Assembly (NCBI GenBank): GCA_947459195.1
Contig: CANHCS010000009.1
Coordinates: forward strand, 1-46,942
Origin: Sphingobacteriaceae bacterium
Lineage (GTDB): Bacteria; Bacteroidota; Bacteroidia; Sphingobacteriales; Sphingobacteriaceae
DNA: 46,942 nt
Direction: 5' to 3'
Shown: one piece after another, positions 1 through 10,476 of the stretch
Numbering within the stretch: position 1 is the stretch's first letter
Layout of the letters: each line of letters opens with the position of its first letter
The notes under the pieces: model-generated
Database searches by the model: none
What the model was told of the DNA's origin: nothing
What the model saw: only the letters and a program-made list of their open reading frames with translations
Position numbers and translations under genes: made by a program

Positions 1-3000
1 AACCATACCGAAAGAGTCAATTTTGCAACCAGCAAGCATGTGTTGGATTATCCTGACTTTCTGGATGTGCAATTGCAATCATTCAGGGAATTCTTTCAGT
101 TAGAAACCACTTCAGATAATCGTCACCAAGAAGGTTTATTTAAAGTATTCTCCGAAAACTTCCCTATTTCAGATTCTAGAAACATCTTTGTTTTAGAATT
201 TTTAGATTATTTCGTAGATCCACCACGTTACGACATTCAAGAATGTATCGAACGTGGTTTAACCTATAGTGTTCCTTTAAAAGCTAAACTCCGTTTATCT
301 TGTAATGATGAGGAACACGAAGATTTTGAAACAATCGTACAAGACGTGTATTTGGGAACGATCCCTTACATGACTCCAAAAGGAACTTTCGTAATTAATG
401 GTGCAGAACGCGTAATTGTATCTCAATTACACCGTTCTCCGGGTGTGTTTTTCGGCCAAAGCCGCCACACCAACGGTACCAAATTATATTCAGCCCGTGT
501 AATTCCTTTCAAAGGATCATGGATTGAGTTCGCTACCGACGTGAACAACGTCATGTATGCTTACATCGACCGTAAGAAAAAATTCCCGGTAACCACTTTA
601 TTACGTGCTATCGGATATGACTCAGATAAAGATATCTTAGAATTATTCGAATTAGCCGATGAAGTAAAGGTGAGCAAGTCGGGTCTAAAGAAATTTATCG
701 GTCGTAAATTAGCTGCAAGGGTACTTAAATCTTGGGTAGAAGACTTCGTAGACGAAGATACCGGTGAGGTAGTTTCTATCCCAAGAAACGAAGTGATCTT
801 GGAGCGTGAAACCGTTTTAGATGATGACAACATTGATTTGATCATTGATGCAGGTGCCAAGTCTATCATTCTTTCTAAAGAAGATACTAGCCACACCGGT
901 GATTACACCATCATCTACAATACCTTACAAAAAGATACTTCTAACTCAGAGAAAGAAGCGGTAGAGCATATTTACCGTCAATTACGTAACGCTGAACCAC
1001 CAGATGAAGAAACAGCTCGTGGTATCATTGATCGTTTATTCTTCTCTGATAAAAGATATGATTTGGGTGATGTGGGTCGTTACCGCATTAACCGTAAATT
1101 GAAATTAGATACACCAGATGATACGAAGGTTTTAACGAAGGAAGATATCATCGCCATTGTTAAATACCTGATTAAGTTGATCAACTCCAAAGCCGAGGTG
1201 GATGATATCGATCACTTGTCAAATCGTCGTGTACGTACCGTTGGTGAGCAATTGTATGCTCAATTTGGTGTAGGTTTGGCCCGTATGGCCCGTACCATTC
1301 GTGAGCGTATGAACATTCGCGATAACGAGGTATTTACCCCAACCGACTTGATCAACGCCCGTACCTTATCATCGGTGATCAACTCTTTCTTCGGAACCAA
1401 CCAGTTATCACAATTCATGGATCAAACTAACCCATTGGCCGAGATTACGCACAAGCGTCGTCTTTCAGCCTTAGGTCCAGGTGGTCTGTCACGTGAGCGT
1501 GCTGGTTTCGAGGTTCGTGACGTACATTATACCCACTACGGTCGTTTGTGTACCATCGAAACTCCAGAAGGACCTAACATTGGTTTGATTTCATCACTTT
1601 GTGTGCATGCCAAAATCAATAATTTAGGTTTCATCGAAACGCCATACCGTAAAGTAGAAAAAGGTCGTGTAGTGGTGGAAGAGCCAGTTATTTATCTTTC
1701 TGCCGAAGATGAAGATGGTAAAACCATTGCACAGGCAAATGCACAATACGATGACAAAGGAAAATTTGCCGATGCTCGTGTAAAAGCACGTTACGAAGGC
1801 GATTTCCCGGTAATTGAGCCAGAGCGTTTAGATTTGATGGACGTTGCGCCTAACCAGATCACCTCCATTGCCGCTTCATTAATTCCATTCTTGGAGCACG
1901 ATGATGCGAACCGTGCCTTGATGGGATCGAACATGCAGCGCCAGGCCGTACCATTGTTGCGTCCTGAGTCGCCAATTGTTGGTACCGGATTAGAAGGTCG
2001 TGTGGCAAGAGATTCTCGTACCCTGATCAATGCCGAAGGCAACGGGGTGGTAGAATATGTAGATGCCAACGAAATTCGTATCCGCTACGAGCGCAATCAA
2101 GATGATGTACTGGTTTCTTTCGATGGAGAAGTGAAATCTTATCCATTGATCAAATTCAAAAAAACCAACCAAAGTACTTGTATCAACTTGAAGCCTATCG
2201 TTAAAAAAGGTCAGAAAGTAGAAAAAGGACAAGTACTTTGCGAAGGATACGCCACTCAGGATGGTGAATTGGCCTTGGGTCGTAACTTAAAAGTGGCTTT
2301 CATGCCATGGCAAGGTTATAACTTTGAGGATGCGATCGTAATTTCTGAGCGTGTAGTATCTCAAGATATCTTTACTTCTATCCACATTGAAGAATTCGAA
2401 TTAGAAGTTCGTGATACCAAGCGTGGAGAGGAAGAATTGACACCAGATATTCCTAACGTTTCTGAAGAGGCTACCAAAGACTTGGATGAAAACGGAGTGA
2501 TCCGTGTGGGTGCTGAGGTGAAAGAAGGCGACATCCTGATTGGTAAAATCACACCAAAAGGAGAATCAGATCCTTCACCAGAAGAGAAATTATTGAGAGC
2601 CATCTTTGGCGATAAAGCCGGAGATGTGAAAGATGCTTCTCTTAAAACGCCTCCATCTATTCAAGGGGTGGTAATTGACACCAAATTGTTCTCAAGAGCG
2701 AAGAAAACTACTAAAGCAGAAGAAAAATCTTTGGTAGAGAAATTAGATACTCAATATGAAAAGGCAGTAAAAGAACTGCGTGAACAATTGATTGAAAAAT
2801 TATTCACCATTGTAAACGGTAAAACCGCTCAAGGGGTATACAATGTTTACAAAGAATTACTGGTAGCTAAGGGCGTTAAGTTTACTCAGAAAGTATTGGC
2901 CGATTTAGATTTTGCCAATATCAATCCTACCAAGTGGACAACTGATGAGGATAAGAACGAGTTGATTAAACAAACTTTACATAATTACAATATCAGGCTG

Positions 3001-3795
3001 AATGAAGAATTGGGAGCTTACAAGCGTGAGAAATTCGCGATCACAGTCGGCGACGAACTTCCTTCAGGTATTGTACAGCTGGCCAAAGTTTACATCGCTA
3101 AAAAGCGCAAGCTGAAAGTGGGTGATAAAATGGCGGGCCGTCACGGTAACAAAGGTATTGTTGCTCGTATCGTTCGTGATGAGGATATGCCATTCTTGGA
3201 AGATGGAACACCGGTTGATATCGTGTTGAACCCATTGGGGGTACCTTCACGTATGAACTTGGGTCAGATCTACGAAACCGTTTTAGGTTGGGCCGGAAAA
3301 GAGTTGGGCGTGAAATTCTCTACGCCAATTTTCGATGGTGCAACTCATCAGGAAGTAGAAGACTGGGTGGCTAAAGCCGGATTGCCAGCATCAGGTAGAA
3401 CTTACCTGCACAACGGTTTAACCGGTGAGCGCTTTGATCAGCCTACTACGGTGGGTATCATTTACATGCTGAAATTAGGTCACATGGTAGATGATAAGAT
3501 GCACGCCCGTTCCATCGGTCCATACTCATTAATTACACAACAGCCATTGGGTGGTAAAGCTCAGTTTGGTGGTCAGCGTTTTGGTGAGATGGAGGTTTGG
3601 GCACTCGAAGCCTTTGGTGCAGCAAACATCTTACAGGAGATCTTAACCGTGAAATCTGATGATGTAATCGGCCGTGCCAAAACTTATGAAGCGATTGTTA
3701 AAGGTGAAAACTTACCAACGCCATCTGTTCCAGAATCATTCAACGTATTGGTTCACGAATTAAGAGGTTTAGGTTTAGATATCACATTAGATTAG
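1..3795 (+). CDS. rpoB: RNA polymerase beta subunit, 5' end cut by window edge
   Basis: Beta subunit of DNA-dependent RNA polymerase, which forms the catalytic core with alpha, beta' and omega. The frame is open from base 1 and reads [18 protein letters not shown], the usual start region of Bacteroidota RpoB, so only a few N-terminal codons lie outside. The GTG at 40 is an internal Val codon, not the start. Visible signatures are the rifampicin-pocket cluster at nt 1402-1467 (FMDQ, THKRR, SALGPGG), followed by [11 protein letters not shown], and the [12 protein letters not shown] segment near nt 3121 that lines the active centre. The pocket residues equivalent to E. coli Asp516, His526 and Ser531 are the sensitive-type residues. 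It is followed by rpoC on the same strand after an 84-base spacer with a repeat element, so the two are presumably cotranscribed. Identity is certain. Confidence 0.98.
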   Translation, partial: NHTERVNFATSKHVLDYPDFLDVQLQSFREFFQLETTSDNRHQEGLFKVFSENFPISDSRNIFVLEFLDYFVDPPRYDIQECIERGLTYSVPLKAKLRLSCNDEEHEDFETIVQDVYLGTIPYMTPKGTFVINGAERVIVSQLHRSPGVFFGQSRHTNGTKLYSARVIPFKGSWIEFATDVNNVMYAYIDRKKKFPVTTLLRAIGYDSDKDILELFELADEVKVSKSGLKKFIGRKLAARVLKSWVEDFVDEDTGEVVSIPRNEVILERETVLDDDNIDLIIDAGAKSIILSKEDTSHTGDYTIIYNTLQKDTSNSEKEAVEHIYRQLRNAEPPDEETARGIIDRLFFSDKRYDLGDVGRYRINRKLKLDTPDDTKVLTKEDIIAIVKYLIKLINSKAEVDDIDHLSNRRVRTVGEQLYAQFGVGLARMARTIRERMNIRDNEVFTPTDLINARTLSSVINSFFGTNQLSQFMDQTNPLAEITHKRRLSALGPGGLSRERAGFEVRDVHYTHYGRLCTIETPEGPNIGLISSLCVHAKINNLGFIETPYRKVEKGRVVVEEPVIYLSAEDEDGKTIAQANAQYDDKGKFADARVKARYEGDFPVIEPERLDLMDVAPNQITSIAASLIPFLEHDDANRALMGSNMQRQAVPLLRPESPIVGTGLEGRVARDSRTLINAEGNGVVEYVDANEIRIRYERNQDDVLVSFDGEVKSYPLIKFKKTNQSTCINLKPIVKKGQKVEKGQVLCEGYATQDGELALGRNLKVAFMPWQGYNFEDAIVISERVVSQDIFTSIHIEEFELEVRDTKRGEEELTPDIPNVSEEATKDLDENGVIRVGAEVKEGDILIGKITPKGESDPSPEEKLLRAIFGDKAGDVKDASLKTPPSIQGVVIDTKLFSRAKKTTKAEEKSLVEKLDTQYEKAVKELREQLIEKLFTIVNGKTAQGVYNVYKELLVAKGVKFTQKVLADLDFANINPTKWTTDEDKNELIKQTLHNYNIRLNEELGAYKREKFAITVGDELPSGIVQLAKVYIAKKRKLKVGDKMAGRHGNKGIVARIVRDEDMPFLEDGTPVDIVLNPLGVPSRMNLGQIYETVLGWAGKELGVKFSTPIFDGATHQEVEDWVAKAGLPASGRTYLHNGLTGERFDQPTTVGIIYMLKLGHMVDDKMHARSIGPYSLITQQPLGGKAQFGGQRFGEMEVWALEAFGAANILQEILTVKSDDVIGRAKTYEAIVKGENLPTPSVPESFNVLVHELRGLGLDITLD

Positions 3796-3797
3796 TT

Positions 3798-3871
3798 TGG
3801 AGTTCGGAGTCTGGAGTTGTGAGTCGATTGACTTTTAACTCTAAGCTCCAAACTCATAACTCACAACTCAA
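3798..3871. repeat. Heptad-periodic inverted repeat in the rpoB-rpoC spacer
   Basis: The spacer is built from facing 7-base units. Four units of the form NGGAGTY or close (TGGAGTT, CGGAGTC, TGGAGTT, GTGAGTC) run from 3798 to 3825. Five units of the complementary form AACTCNN or close run from 3837 to 3871. An exact 11-base inverted repeat, GAGTTGTGAGT at 3814-3824 with its complement at 3859-3869, lets the RNA fold with a 34-base loop. No T-tract follows, so it is not a canonical terminator. The rpoC start codon lies 8 bases after the last unit. Confidence 0.8.
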
Positions 3872-3879
3872 AAAGAGCT

Positions 3880-6800
3880 ATGTCTTACAAAAAGGATAAT
3901 AAAATCAAAAGTAACTTTACCCAAGTTACCATCAGCTTAGCCTCTCCCGAATCAATTCTGGAGCGCTCAAGTGGTGAAGTTTTAAAGCCGGAAACCATCA
4001 ACTACCGTACCTACAAGCCGGAGCGTGATGGCTTATTCTGCGAGCGTATTTTCGGTCCTGTGAAGGATTACGAATGTCATTGCGGAAAATACAAGCGCAT
4101 TCGCTACAAAGGTATTGTCTGCGATCGTTGCGGCGTGGAAGTAACGGAGAAGAAAGTACGTCGTGAGCGCATGGGACACATCAACCTAGTGGTTCCTGTT
4201 GCACACATCTGGTATTTCCGTTCTCTGCCTAACAAAATCGGTTATTTATTGGGTTTACCTACCAAAAAGCTCGATTTAATCATTTATTACGAGCGTTATG
4301 TCGTAATTCAACCGGGTCTGAAAGAAGCCGACGGAATTCAGAAAATGGATTTCTTAAGCGAAGAAGAATACTTGGATATTTTAGATACCCTGCCAAAAGA
4401 GAACCAATATTTAGACGACAAAGATCCTCAGAAATTTGTTGCTAAAATGGGTGCTGAGGCTTTAGTTGATTTACTGGGTCGTTTAGATCTGGATCAATTA
4501 TCATACGATTTACGTCACCAGGCAGCCAATGAAACTTCTCAGCAACGTAAAAACGAAGCTTTGAAACGTCTGCAGGTGGTAGAATCTTTCCGCAGTGCAA
4601 ACGATCACATCGAAAATCGTCCGGAGTGGATGATTGTGAAGATCGTGCCGGTTATTCCACCAGAATTGCGTCCTTTGGTGCCTTTGGAAGGCGGCCGTTT
4701 CGCAACTTCAGATTTGAACGACTTATACCGTCGTGTAATCATCCGTAACAACCGTTTGAAGCGTTTGATCGAGATCAAAGCACCTGAAGTAATTCTGCGT
4801 AACGAGAAGCGTATGTTACAAGAGGCTGTCGATTCCTTATTCGACAACTCTCGTAAAGTAAATGCCGTAAAAACAGAAGGTAACCGTGCCTTGAAATCAC
4901 TTTCAGACATCCTGAAAGGTAAACAAGGTCGTTTCCGTCAGAACTTATTAGGTAAACGTGTAGATTACTCAGCACGTTCTGTAATCGTGGTAGGTCCTAA
5001 CCTGAAATTACACGAGTGCGGTTTACCAAAAGATATGGCTGCCGAGTTATACAAGCCGTTCATCATTCGCAAAATGATTGAAAGAGGGGTTGTAAAAACC
5101 GTAAAATCAGCTAAGAAAATTGTGGATCGTAAAGATCCGATCGTTTGGGATATCCTCGAAAACGTGTTGAAAGGTCACCCGGTATTGTTAAACCGTGCCC
5201 CTACACTGCACCGTTTGGGTATCCAGGCTTTCCAGCCAAAATTGGTGGAAGGTAAAGCGATCCAATTACACCCGTTGGTATGTACTGCGTTCAACGCCGA
5301 CTTTGACGGTGACCAGATGGCTGTTCACTTACCTTTAGGTAATGCGGCTATTTTGGAAGCCCAAATGTTGATGTTGGCTTCGCATAACATCTTAAACCCT
5401 GCCAACGGTACGCCGATCACGGTTCCATCTCAAGACATGGTTTTGGGTCTGTACTACATGACCAAAGGCCGTAAAACAGATGACAGCCGTGTGGTAAAAG
5501 GCGAAGGCTTTAGTTTCTACTCACCAGAAGAAGTAATTATTGCTTACAATGAGAAACAAGTTGATTTGCACGCTTTCATTAAGGTGAAAACCAATGTTAG
5601 AGAGAAGGATGGATCAATCATTAATAAGTTGATTGAAACTACAGTTGGTCGTGTATTATTCAACCAGGTAGTTCCTGTAGAAGTAGGCTACATCAATGAA
5701 TTATTGACTAAAAAGTCACTTCGTGATATCATTGGTGAAGTAGTTAAAACTACCGGTATGGCCCGTGGTGCTCAGTTCCTGGATGATATCAAGGAATTAG
5801 GATTCCAAATGGCATTCCGTGGTGGTTTATCTTTCAACTTACAAGATTTGAATATTCCTGACGAGAAAGTAAAATTGATCGGTCAGGCATCTAAAGAAGT
5901 GGAAGAAGTAATGAATAACTACAATATGGGATTCATTACCAACAACGAACGTTACAACCAAATCATCGATATCTGGACCCGTATCAACAACAAGTTGACT
6001 GCGAATGTAATGGATATCCTTTCTAACGACAACCAAGGCTTCAACTCTGTTTACATGATGTTGGATTCAGGTGCTCGTGGTTCTAAGGAGCAGATTCGTC
6101 AGCTTTGCGGTATGCGTGGTTTGATGGCTAAGCCTCAGAAATCAGGTTCAGGTGGTGAAATTATCGAAAACCCGATCCTTTCTAACTTCAAAGAAGGTTT
6201 GTCGGTACTCGAATACTTCATCTCTACTCACGGTGCCCGTAAAGGTTTGGCCGATACGGCTTTGAAAACTGCGGATGCTGGTTACTTGACCCGTCGTTTA
6301 CATGATGTGGCACAGGATATGATTGTGGGTGATGTAGATTGTGGTACTTTAAGAGGTATTTATACCACTGCATTAAAAGATAACGAAGATATCGTAGAAC
6401 CATTATACGATCGTATTTTGGGACGTACTTCCTTACACGATGTGTACGATCCATTGAGCGGAGAGTTAATTGTTTCTGCAGGACATGATATCGACGAAAA
6501 TATCGCAGATAAAATTGAAAATTCAGCGCTGGAAGGTATCGAGATTCGTTCGGTATTAACCTGTGAGAGTCACAGAGGTGTGTGCGCACTTTGCTACGGA
6601 CGTAACCTATCTACCGGAAAACGCGTGCAGATGGGTGAGGCGGTAGGTGTAATTGCTGCACAATCTATCGGTGAGCCTGGTACACAGTTAACGCTTCGTA
6701 CGTTCCACGTGGGTGGTACAGCGTCTAACATCGCAGCTGAATCACAAATTAATGCCAAATTCGAAGGAGTAATTGAGTTCGAGAACATTAGAACAGTTAC

Positions 6801-8172
6801 TTTAGATACTGAAGAAGGCAAAGTAGAAGTAGTATTGGGTCGTTCTGGTGAATTCCGTATTGTGGAACCTGGAACCAATAAAGTAATCGTAAGTAACAAC
6901 ATTCCTTACGGTGCACATTTATTTGTGAAAGAAGGACAGAAAGTAGCCAAAGGCGATCGTATCTGTTCATGGGATCCATACAATGCGGTAATCATCTCCG
7001 AGTTTGCCGGTAAAGTGGCATTCGATGCGATCATTGAAGGAGTTACCTTCCGTGAAGAATCGGATGAACAAACCGGTCACCGTGAGAAAGTGATCATCGA
7101 TTCACGCGATAAAACCAAAAACCCTGCCATTCAGGTCAATGATAAGAAAGGTGCTTTGGTGAAATCTTACAACATCCCGGTAGGTGCGCATATTGCGGTA
7201 GAAGAAGGAGAAGAAGTTAAAACCGGACAAATCATCGTGAAAATTCCTCGTTCAACTGGAAAAACACGAGATATTACCGGTGGTTTACCACGTGTAACCG
7301 AATTGTTCGAAGCACGTAACCCATCTAACCCTGCAGTAGTAACCGAAATCGATGGTGTGGTAACCTTGGGTGGTGTAAAACGTGGTAACCGTGAAATTTC
7401 TATCGAGTCTAAAGACGGACAAGTGAAGAAATACCTGGTGCCATTGTCTAAACACATCCTGGTACAAGATAACGACTTCGTGAAAGCGGGTATGCCATTA
7501 TCTGACGGTTCTATTTCTCCTGCTGATATCCTTGCTATTAAAGGACCTGCAGCTGTTCAAGAGTACTTAGTGAACGGTATCCAGGAAGTTTACCGTTTAC
7601 AAGGGGTTAAAATCAACGATAAGCACTTTGAGGTAATTGTTCACCAAATGATGCAAAAAGTGTTGATCGAAGATGCGGGAGATACTCGTTTCTTAGAGAA
7701 TGAAGCGGTAGATCGTTGGGATTTCATGGAAGAAAACGATGCCATGTTTGATAAGAAAGTGGTAACCGATGCTGGCGAATCACCTAACTTGAAAGCCGGA
7801 CAGATTGTTTCTTTACGTAAACTCAGAGACGAGAATTCGATGCTGAAACGTAAAGACATGAAACTGGTAGAGGTACGTGATGCGATTCCAGCCACTTCCA
7901 GCTCTATTTTACAGGGTATTACCCGTGCTTCATTGGGAACTAAATCGTTCTTCTCTGCGGCTTCCTTCCAGGAAACTACCAAAGTATTAAACGAAGCAGC
8001 CATCAGTGGTAAAGTAGATAAGCTGTTGGGCTTGAAAGAGAACGTAATTGTAGGTCACTTGATTCCTTCAGGAACCGGCTTACGCGACTACGAACGTATT
8101 ATCGTAGGTTCTCAAGAAGAGTACGACAGATTAATGGCTTCTAAAAAAGAAGAAGTAGAAGAAGAGGTTTAA
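3880..8172 (+). CDS. rpoC: RNA polymerase beta' subunit
   Basis: Beta' subunit of RNA polymerase, carrying the catalytic magnesium site. The protein has 1430 residues, normal for Bacteroidota. The N-terminal zinc ribbon is visible as CHCGKY...CDRCG (Cys66, 68, 81, 84). The NADFDGDQ loop, whose three aspartates bind the catalytic Mg2+, lies at about residues 472-479. The second zinc site is formed by the Cys of VDCGT and by [11 protein letters not shown] near residues 895-905. The C-terminus is acidic and ends in a run of glutamates. The ATG at 3880 follows an AAAGAG ribosome-binding sequence. It ends the rpoB-rpoC unit and is followed 27 bases later by a strong intrinsic terminator. Confidence 0.98.
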   Translation: MSYKKDNKIKSNFTQVTISLASPESILERSSGEVLKPETINYRTYKPERDGLFCERIFGPVKDYECHCGKYKRIRYKGIVCDRCGVEVTEKKVRRERMGHINLVVPVAHIWYFRSLPNKIGYLLGLPTKKLDLIIYYERYVVIQPGLKEADGIQKMDFLSEEEYLDILDTLPKENQYLDDKDPQKFVAKMGAEALVDLLGRLDLDQLSYDLRHQAANETSQQRKNEALKRLQVVESFRSANDHIENRPEWMIVKIVPVIPPELRPLVPLEGGRFATSDLNDLYRRVIIRNNRLKRLIEIKAPEVILRNEKRMLQEAVDSLFDNSRKVNAVKTEGNRALKSLSDILKGKQGRFRQNLLGKRVDYSARSVIVVGPNLKLHECGLPKDMAAELYKPFIIRKMIERGVVKTVKSAKKIVDRKDPIVWDILENVLKGHPVLLNRAPTLHRLGIQAFQPKLVEGKAIQLHPLVCTAFNADFDGDQMAVHLPLGNAAILEAQMLMLASHNILNPANGTPITVPSQDMVLGLYYMTKGRKTDDSRVVKGEGFSFYSPEEVIIAYNEKQVDLHAFIKVKTNVREKDGSIINKLIETTVGRVLFNQVVPVEVGYINELLTKKSLRDIIGEVVKTTGMARGAQFLDDIKELGFQMAFRGGLSFNLQDLNIPDEKVKLIGQASKEVEEVMNNYNMGFITNNERYNQIIDIWTRINNKLTANVMDILSNDNQGFNSVYMMLDSGARGSKEQIRQLCGMRGLMAKPQKSGSGGEIIENPILSNFKEGLSVLEYFISTHGARKGLADTALKTADAGYLTRRLHDVAQDMIVGDVDCGTLRGIYTTALKDNEDIVEPLYDRILGRTSLHDVYDPLSGELIVSAGHDIDENIADKIENSALEGIEIRSVLTCESHRGVCALCYGRNLSTGKRVQMGEAVGVIAAQSIGEPGTQLTLRTFHVGGTASNIAAESQINAKFEGVIEFENIRTVTLDTEEGKVEVVLGRSGEFRIVEPGTNKVIVSNNIPYGAHLFVKEGQKVAKGDRICSWDPYNAVIISEFAGKVAFDAIIEGVTFREESDEQTGHREKVIIDSRDKTKNPAIQVNDKKGALVKSYNIPVGAHIAVEEGEEVKTGQIIVKIPRSTGKTRDITGGLPRVTELFEARNPSNPAVVTEIDGVVTLGGVKRGNREISIESKDGQVKKYLVPLSKHILVQDNDFVKAGMPLSDGSISPADILAIKGPAAVQEYLVNGIQEVYRLQGVKINDKHFEVIVHQMMQKVLIEDAGDTRFLENEAVDRWDFMEENDAMFDKKVVTDAGESPNLKAGQIVSLRKLRDENSMLKRKDMKLVEVRDAIPATSSSILQGITRASLGTKSFFSAASFQETTKVLNEAAISGKVDKLLGLKENVIVGHLIPSGTGLRDYERIIVGSQEEYDRLMASKKEEVEEEV

Positions 8173-8199
8173 TCTTATTTCTAGTTCAACATCATAAAT

Positions 8200-8226
8200 G
8201 TCCTCTCTTAACCGAGAGGACTTTTT
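8200..8226 (+). terminator. Intrinsic terminator of rpoBC
   Basis: An eight-base-pair stem (GTCCTCTC at 8200-8207 with GAGAGGAC at 8214-8221) has a 6-base loop and is followed by TTTTT. It lies just after the rpoC stop codon. Confidence 0.92.
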
Positions 8227-8236
8227 ATTTTGGCTA

Positions 8237-8244
8237 TAATTTTG
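8237..8244 (+). promoter_or_regulatory. Candidate Bacteroidota -7 promoter element
   Basis: TAATTTTG fits the TAnnTTTG -7 consensus of Bacteroidota. It lies just downstream of the rpoC terminator and 25 bases before the ATG of the broken small gene at 8269. No good TTG -33 element is visible, so this is a weak call. Confidence 0.35.
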
Positions 8245-8268
8245 TAACTTTATGTAAATGTTATTGCT

Positions 8269-8510
8269 ATGAGTGTGAGTGAAATACAATTATTTCAAAT
8301 ATTGAAGAATAAATTGGGTGAGAAAGAAGCACAGACTTTAGTTACTTTGTAAAAGAAGAAGTGAAAGCAGAATTTGATAACCGTCGGGAAGTATTGGCTA
8401 CCAAAGAGGATATAGCCAATGTGCATAAATCTATTTATGTAGTGGGTTTGGTGCAATTTTTGGCCATTATTGGTTCGGTACTCCTCATCGTGAATTTCAT
8501 GTTAAAATAA
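8269..8510 (+). pseudogene. Frameshifted small coiled-coil/membrane protein (DUF1640-like)
   Basis: Two in-register pieces of one small protein are separated by a frame break. From ATG 8269, 27 residues are read (MSVSEIQLFQILKNKLGEKE...) before a TAA at 8350. In another frame the protein resumes at about 8343 with YFVKEEVKAEFDNRREVLATKED and ends with one hydrophobic helix (VGLVQFLAIIGSVLLIVNF) and TAA at 8508-8510. The join at GTTACTTT is explained by loss of one T from GTTTACTTT, giving an intact product of about 80 residues. The architecture (charged helix, ATKEDI segment, one C-terminal membrane helix) resembles small DUF1640/CCDC90-type proteins. It sits alone between two near-identical terminators. 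Sequencing error or programmed frameshifting could also explain the break; family assignment is moderate. Confidence 0.7.
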
Positions 8511-8531
8511 TATTTACAGAATTATAACTAA

Positions 8532-8560
8532 AGTCCTCCCATAATCAGGAGGACTTTTTT
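8532..8560 (+). terminator. Intrinsic terminator directly upstream of the DUF3467 gene
   Basis: The stem AGTCCTCC (8532-8539) pairs with GGAGGACT (8548-8555), has an 8-base loop and ends in a T-tract. Its core GTCCTC/GAGGAC is shared with the rpoC terminator 330 bases earlier. The next ATG is only 12 bases downstream, so the hairpin could also lie in the leader of that gene. Confidence 0.85.
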
Positions 8561-8571
8561 ATTTTTAGGAT

Positions 8572-8883
8572 ATGGAAGAACCAATTGACAATCAACTCAA
8601 TATTGAACTCTCGGAAGAAGTAGCGGAGGGAATTTATTCTAACTTGGCTATCATCACCCATTCCAATTCTGAGTTTGTATTAGATTTTATCAGGGTGATG
8701 CCCGGTGTGCCTAAAGCGAAAGTGAAATCAAGAATAGTTTTAACTCCTGAACATGCTAAGCGATTTCTGAGAGCTTTGGAAGATAATATCAATAAGTTTG
8801 AATCAATTAATGGCCGGATCAAGATCAATGAGGAGCCTCCCGGTTTCCCGATGAATTTTGGTGGGCCTACTGCTCAGGCCTGA
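8572..8883 (+). CDS. DUF3467 family protein
   Basis: A 103-residue soluble acidic protein. The pattern NQLNIELSEEVAEGIYSNLA, then FVLDFIRVMPG, then RIVLTPEHAKRFLRAL is that of the DUF3467 family, which is widespread in Bacteroidota; its biochemical role is not known to me. No signal peptide or membrane segment is visible, so it is probably cytoplasmic. The C-terminus is rich in Pro and Gly (EEPPGFPMNFGGP). Its ATG lies 12 bases after a terminator T-tract, so either a very short-leader promoter or read-through of that hairpin must drive it. The channel gene follows after 4 bases, indicating cotranscription. The family call is firm and the function is open. Confidence 0.85.
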   Translation: MEEPIDNQLNIELSEEVAEGIYSNLAIITHSNSEFVLDFIRVMPGVPKAKVKSRIVLTPEHAKRFLRALEDNINKFESINGRIKINEEPPGFPMNFGGPTAQA

Positions 8884-8887
8884 GAAG

Positions 8888-9565
8888 ATGAAAAAACACA
8901 TCCGGAAGTTCTTTATAGGTAAAGTCAGACAAGGAGATCAGCACCCTGTTGATGGCTTAAAAGATCACTTTAAAAAGATTAAATCTGTTTGGGAAGGTGA
9001 TCTGTACGATGATTATGGTGTAGAACGTGTTTTTCGTCTATTTCTAATTTCTGCCAAATTACTCTTTCCGGGTATCTATTTCCAGCAATTGTTTTGTTCA
9101 GGGCAGTACATCTGGCGTAAACTCATAGGAGAGATTTATGTAATTGGCAAAACCTTTGTTCCTTTTCTGATTCTTTATAATGGATTGGCCCAAAACTATT
9201 TTTTTCAGGCTTTAAATGTTTATTTACTTTCCGAAACTTTGGTTTATGTCTTCAATAAGATTTATGTAGCAGAACACGATACAGGTACTGCGCATAAACG
9301 TTCTCTTTTGTTATTATTTTTAAACTATCTCGAGTTAGTGTTCGCTTTTGCTGTCATTTATTCATCAGGTAATCATACCAATGTTCCATTTGCCTCTTAT
9401 TTAGATGCCATTTATTTCAGCCTTTCCAGTAGTGCTACCATCGGTTTTGGCGATGTGTATCCGGTGACCGATTTTGGTAAATCTATCCTCATTTGCCAGG
9501 CCCTCACCACGCTATCTTTTGTGGTTTTATTTTTTAATTTCTTTGGTGCTAAACTTAGAGGTTAA
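8888..9565 (+). CDS. Potassium-channel-like (Ion_trans_2) membrane protein
   Basis: A 225-residue integral membrane protein with several hydrophobic segments in the first 150 residues and a pore module at the C-terminus. The pore helix YLDAIYFSLSSS is followed by the selectivity-filter sequence TIGFGDVYP, which matches the T-x-G-[YF]-G-D signature of K+ channels, and then a last membrane helix (LTTLSFVVLFFNFF). No cytoplasmic RCK/TrkA-N domain is present; the protein stops right after the inner helix. I chose ATG 8888 over an in-frame TTG at 8858, because the latter lies inside the DUF3467 gene and adds no family-like sequence. The 3' end overlaps the opposing miaA gene by 4 bases. Ion selectivity is inferred from the filter only. 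Confidence 0.85.
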   Translation: MKKHIRKFFIGKVRQGDQHPVDGLKDHFKKIKSVWEGDLYDDYGVERVFRLFLISAKLLFPGIYFQQLFCSGQYIWRKLIGEIYVIGKTFVPFLILYNGLAQNYFFQALNVYLLSETLVYVFNKIYVAEHDTGTAHKRSLLLLFLNYLELVFAFAVIYSSGNHTNVPFASYLDAIYFSLSSSATIGFGDVYPVTDFGKSILICQALTTLSFVVLFFNFFGAKLRG

Positions 9566-10467
9566 GCAGGATTTATTTGCGATTCTACAAATTGTAGGAT
9601 GCTTTGGTATTGGTTCGGTTCAAACCAGTTGATCTCTGGGTCTCTGTTGAACCAGGTCATTTGTCTTTTAGCAAATCTTCGGGTATTTTGTTTGATCTGT
9701 GATACCGCATCAGCTAAACTACATTTACCGTCCAGGTAATCAAAAATTTCCTGATAACCCACAGTTTGCAGGGCGTTCAGGTGTCGATAGGGGAGCAGTG
9801 CTTGCACTTCTTCCAGCAGTCCGGCTTCCATCATGAGATCCACTCGGCGGTTGATCCTTTCATAAAGCGCTTCACGCTCCATCTTTAGCCCAATCTTAAT
9901 GATTTGAAATGGTCTTTTTTTCTCCTGATTTTTTCTAAGTGCTGAGAACTTATTTCCGGTATGTAAACAAACTTCTAAAGCCCTGATCAATCTTTGCGGA
10001 TTATGAATATCCACTTCAGCATAAAACTCAGGATCTAATTTTTGTAATTCTTCTTGTAAATAAGATATCCCTTTTTCGCCAAATGCATCATTCAACTGCG
10101 CTCTTAGTGCCGGGGAAGCCACAGGTAAATCGTCAAAACCTTTTGTAATGGCATTCACATATAAACCAGAGCCGCCCGCCAAAATAGCGGTTCGATTCGT
10201 CTTGAAAATTTGAGTTAAAATGGCCAGCCCCTCTTTCTCGAACTGTCCGACAGAAAAATCCTCATGAATGGAATGAGAATTGATGAAATGATGCTTAACC
10301 AGGCTTAAATCCTGAGGGGAGGGTTTCGCCGTTCCGATGCTCATTTCTTTAAAAACTTGACGTGAATCAGCAGAAATGATCTCTGTGCCGAAATGTTGTG
10401 CCATTTGGATGGCTAAATCGGTTTTACCGATGGCCGTTGGTCCGACAAGGGTGATCAGAAAGCCCAT
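9562..10467 (-). CDS. miaA: tRNA dimethylallyltransferase
   Basis: Transfers the dimethylallyl group from DMAPP to N6 of A37 in tRNAs reading UNN codons (i6A37). The protein has 301 residues, the normal length. The P-loop GPTAIGKT is at residues 9-16, followed by DSRQVF, the GTAKP segment, and GGSGLYVNA, all diagnostic of MiaA. The C-terminal RRFAKRQMTWFNRD motif is also present. The ATG at 10467 lies 9 bases after the stop of the upstream acidic-protein gene, so they are probably cotranscribed in the run tsaC, cca, acidic protein, miaA. It converges on the channel gene with a 4-base overlap and no terminator between them. Confidence 0.97.
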   Translation of the reverse strand: MGFLITLVGPTAIGKTDLAIQMAQHFGTEIISADSRQVFKEMSIGTAKPSPQDLSLVKHHFINSHSIHEDFSVGQFEKEGLAILTQIFKTNRTAILAGGSGLYVNAITKGFDDLPVASPALRAQLNDAFGEKGISYLQEELQKLDPEFYAEVDIHNPQRLIRALEVCLHTGNKFSALRKNQEKKRPFQIIKIGLKMEREALYERINRRVDLMMEAGLLEEVQALLPYRHLNALQTVGYQEIFDYLDGKCSLADAVSQIKQNTRRFAKRQMTWFNRDPEINWFEPNQYQSILQFVESQINPA

Positions 10468-10476
10468 GATCGGAGA

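Noticed and set aside
40-60. GTG at 40 as the start of rpoB
   Set aside because: The frame is open to base 1 and upstream residues match the known RpoB N-terminus, so the gene is cut by the window edge.
1402-1467. Rifampicin-resistance substitutions in rpoB
   Set aside because: Residues equivalent to Asp516, His526 and Ser531 are the sensitive type.
6224-6902. Antisense open frames of 100-120 residues within rpoC and similar ones in other large genes
   Set aside because: Each lies opposite a strongly conserved coding frame and shows no recognisable domain; they are shadow frames.
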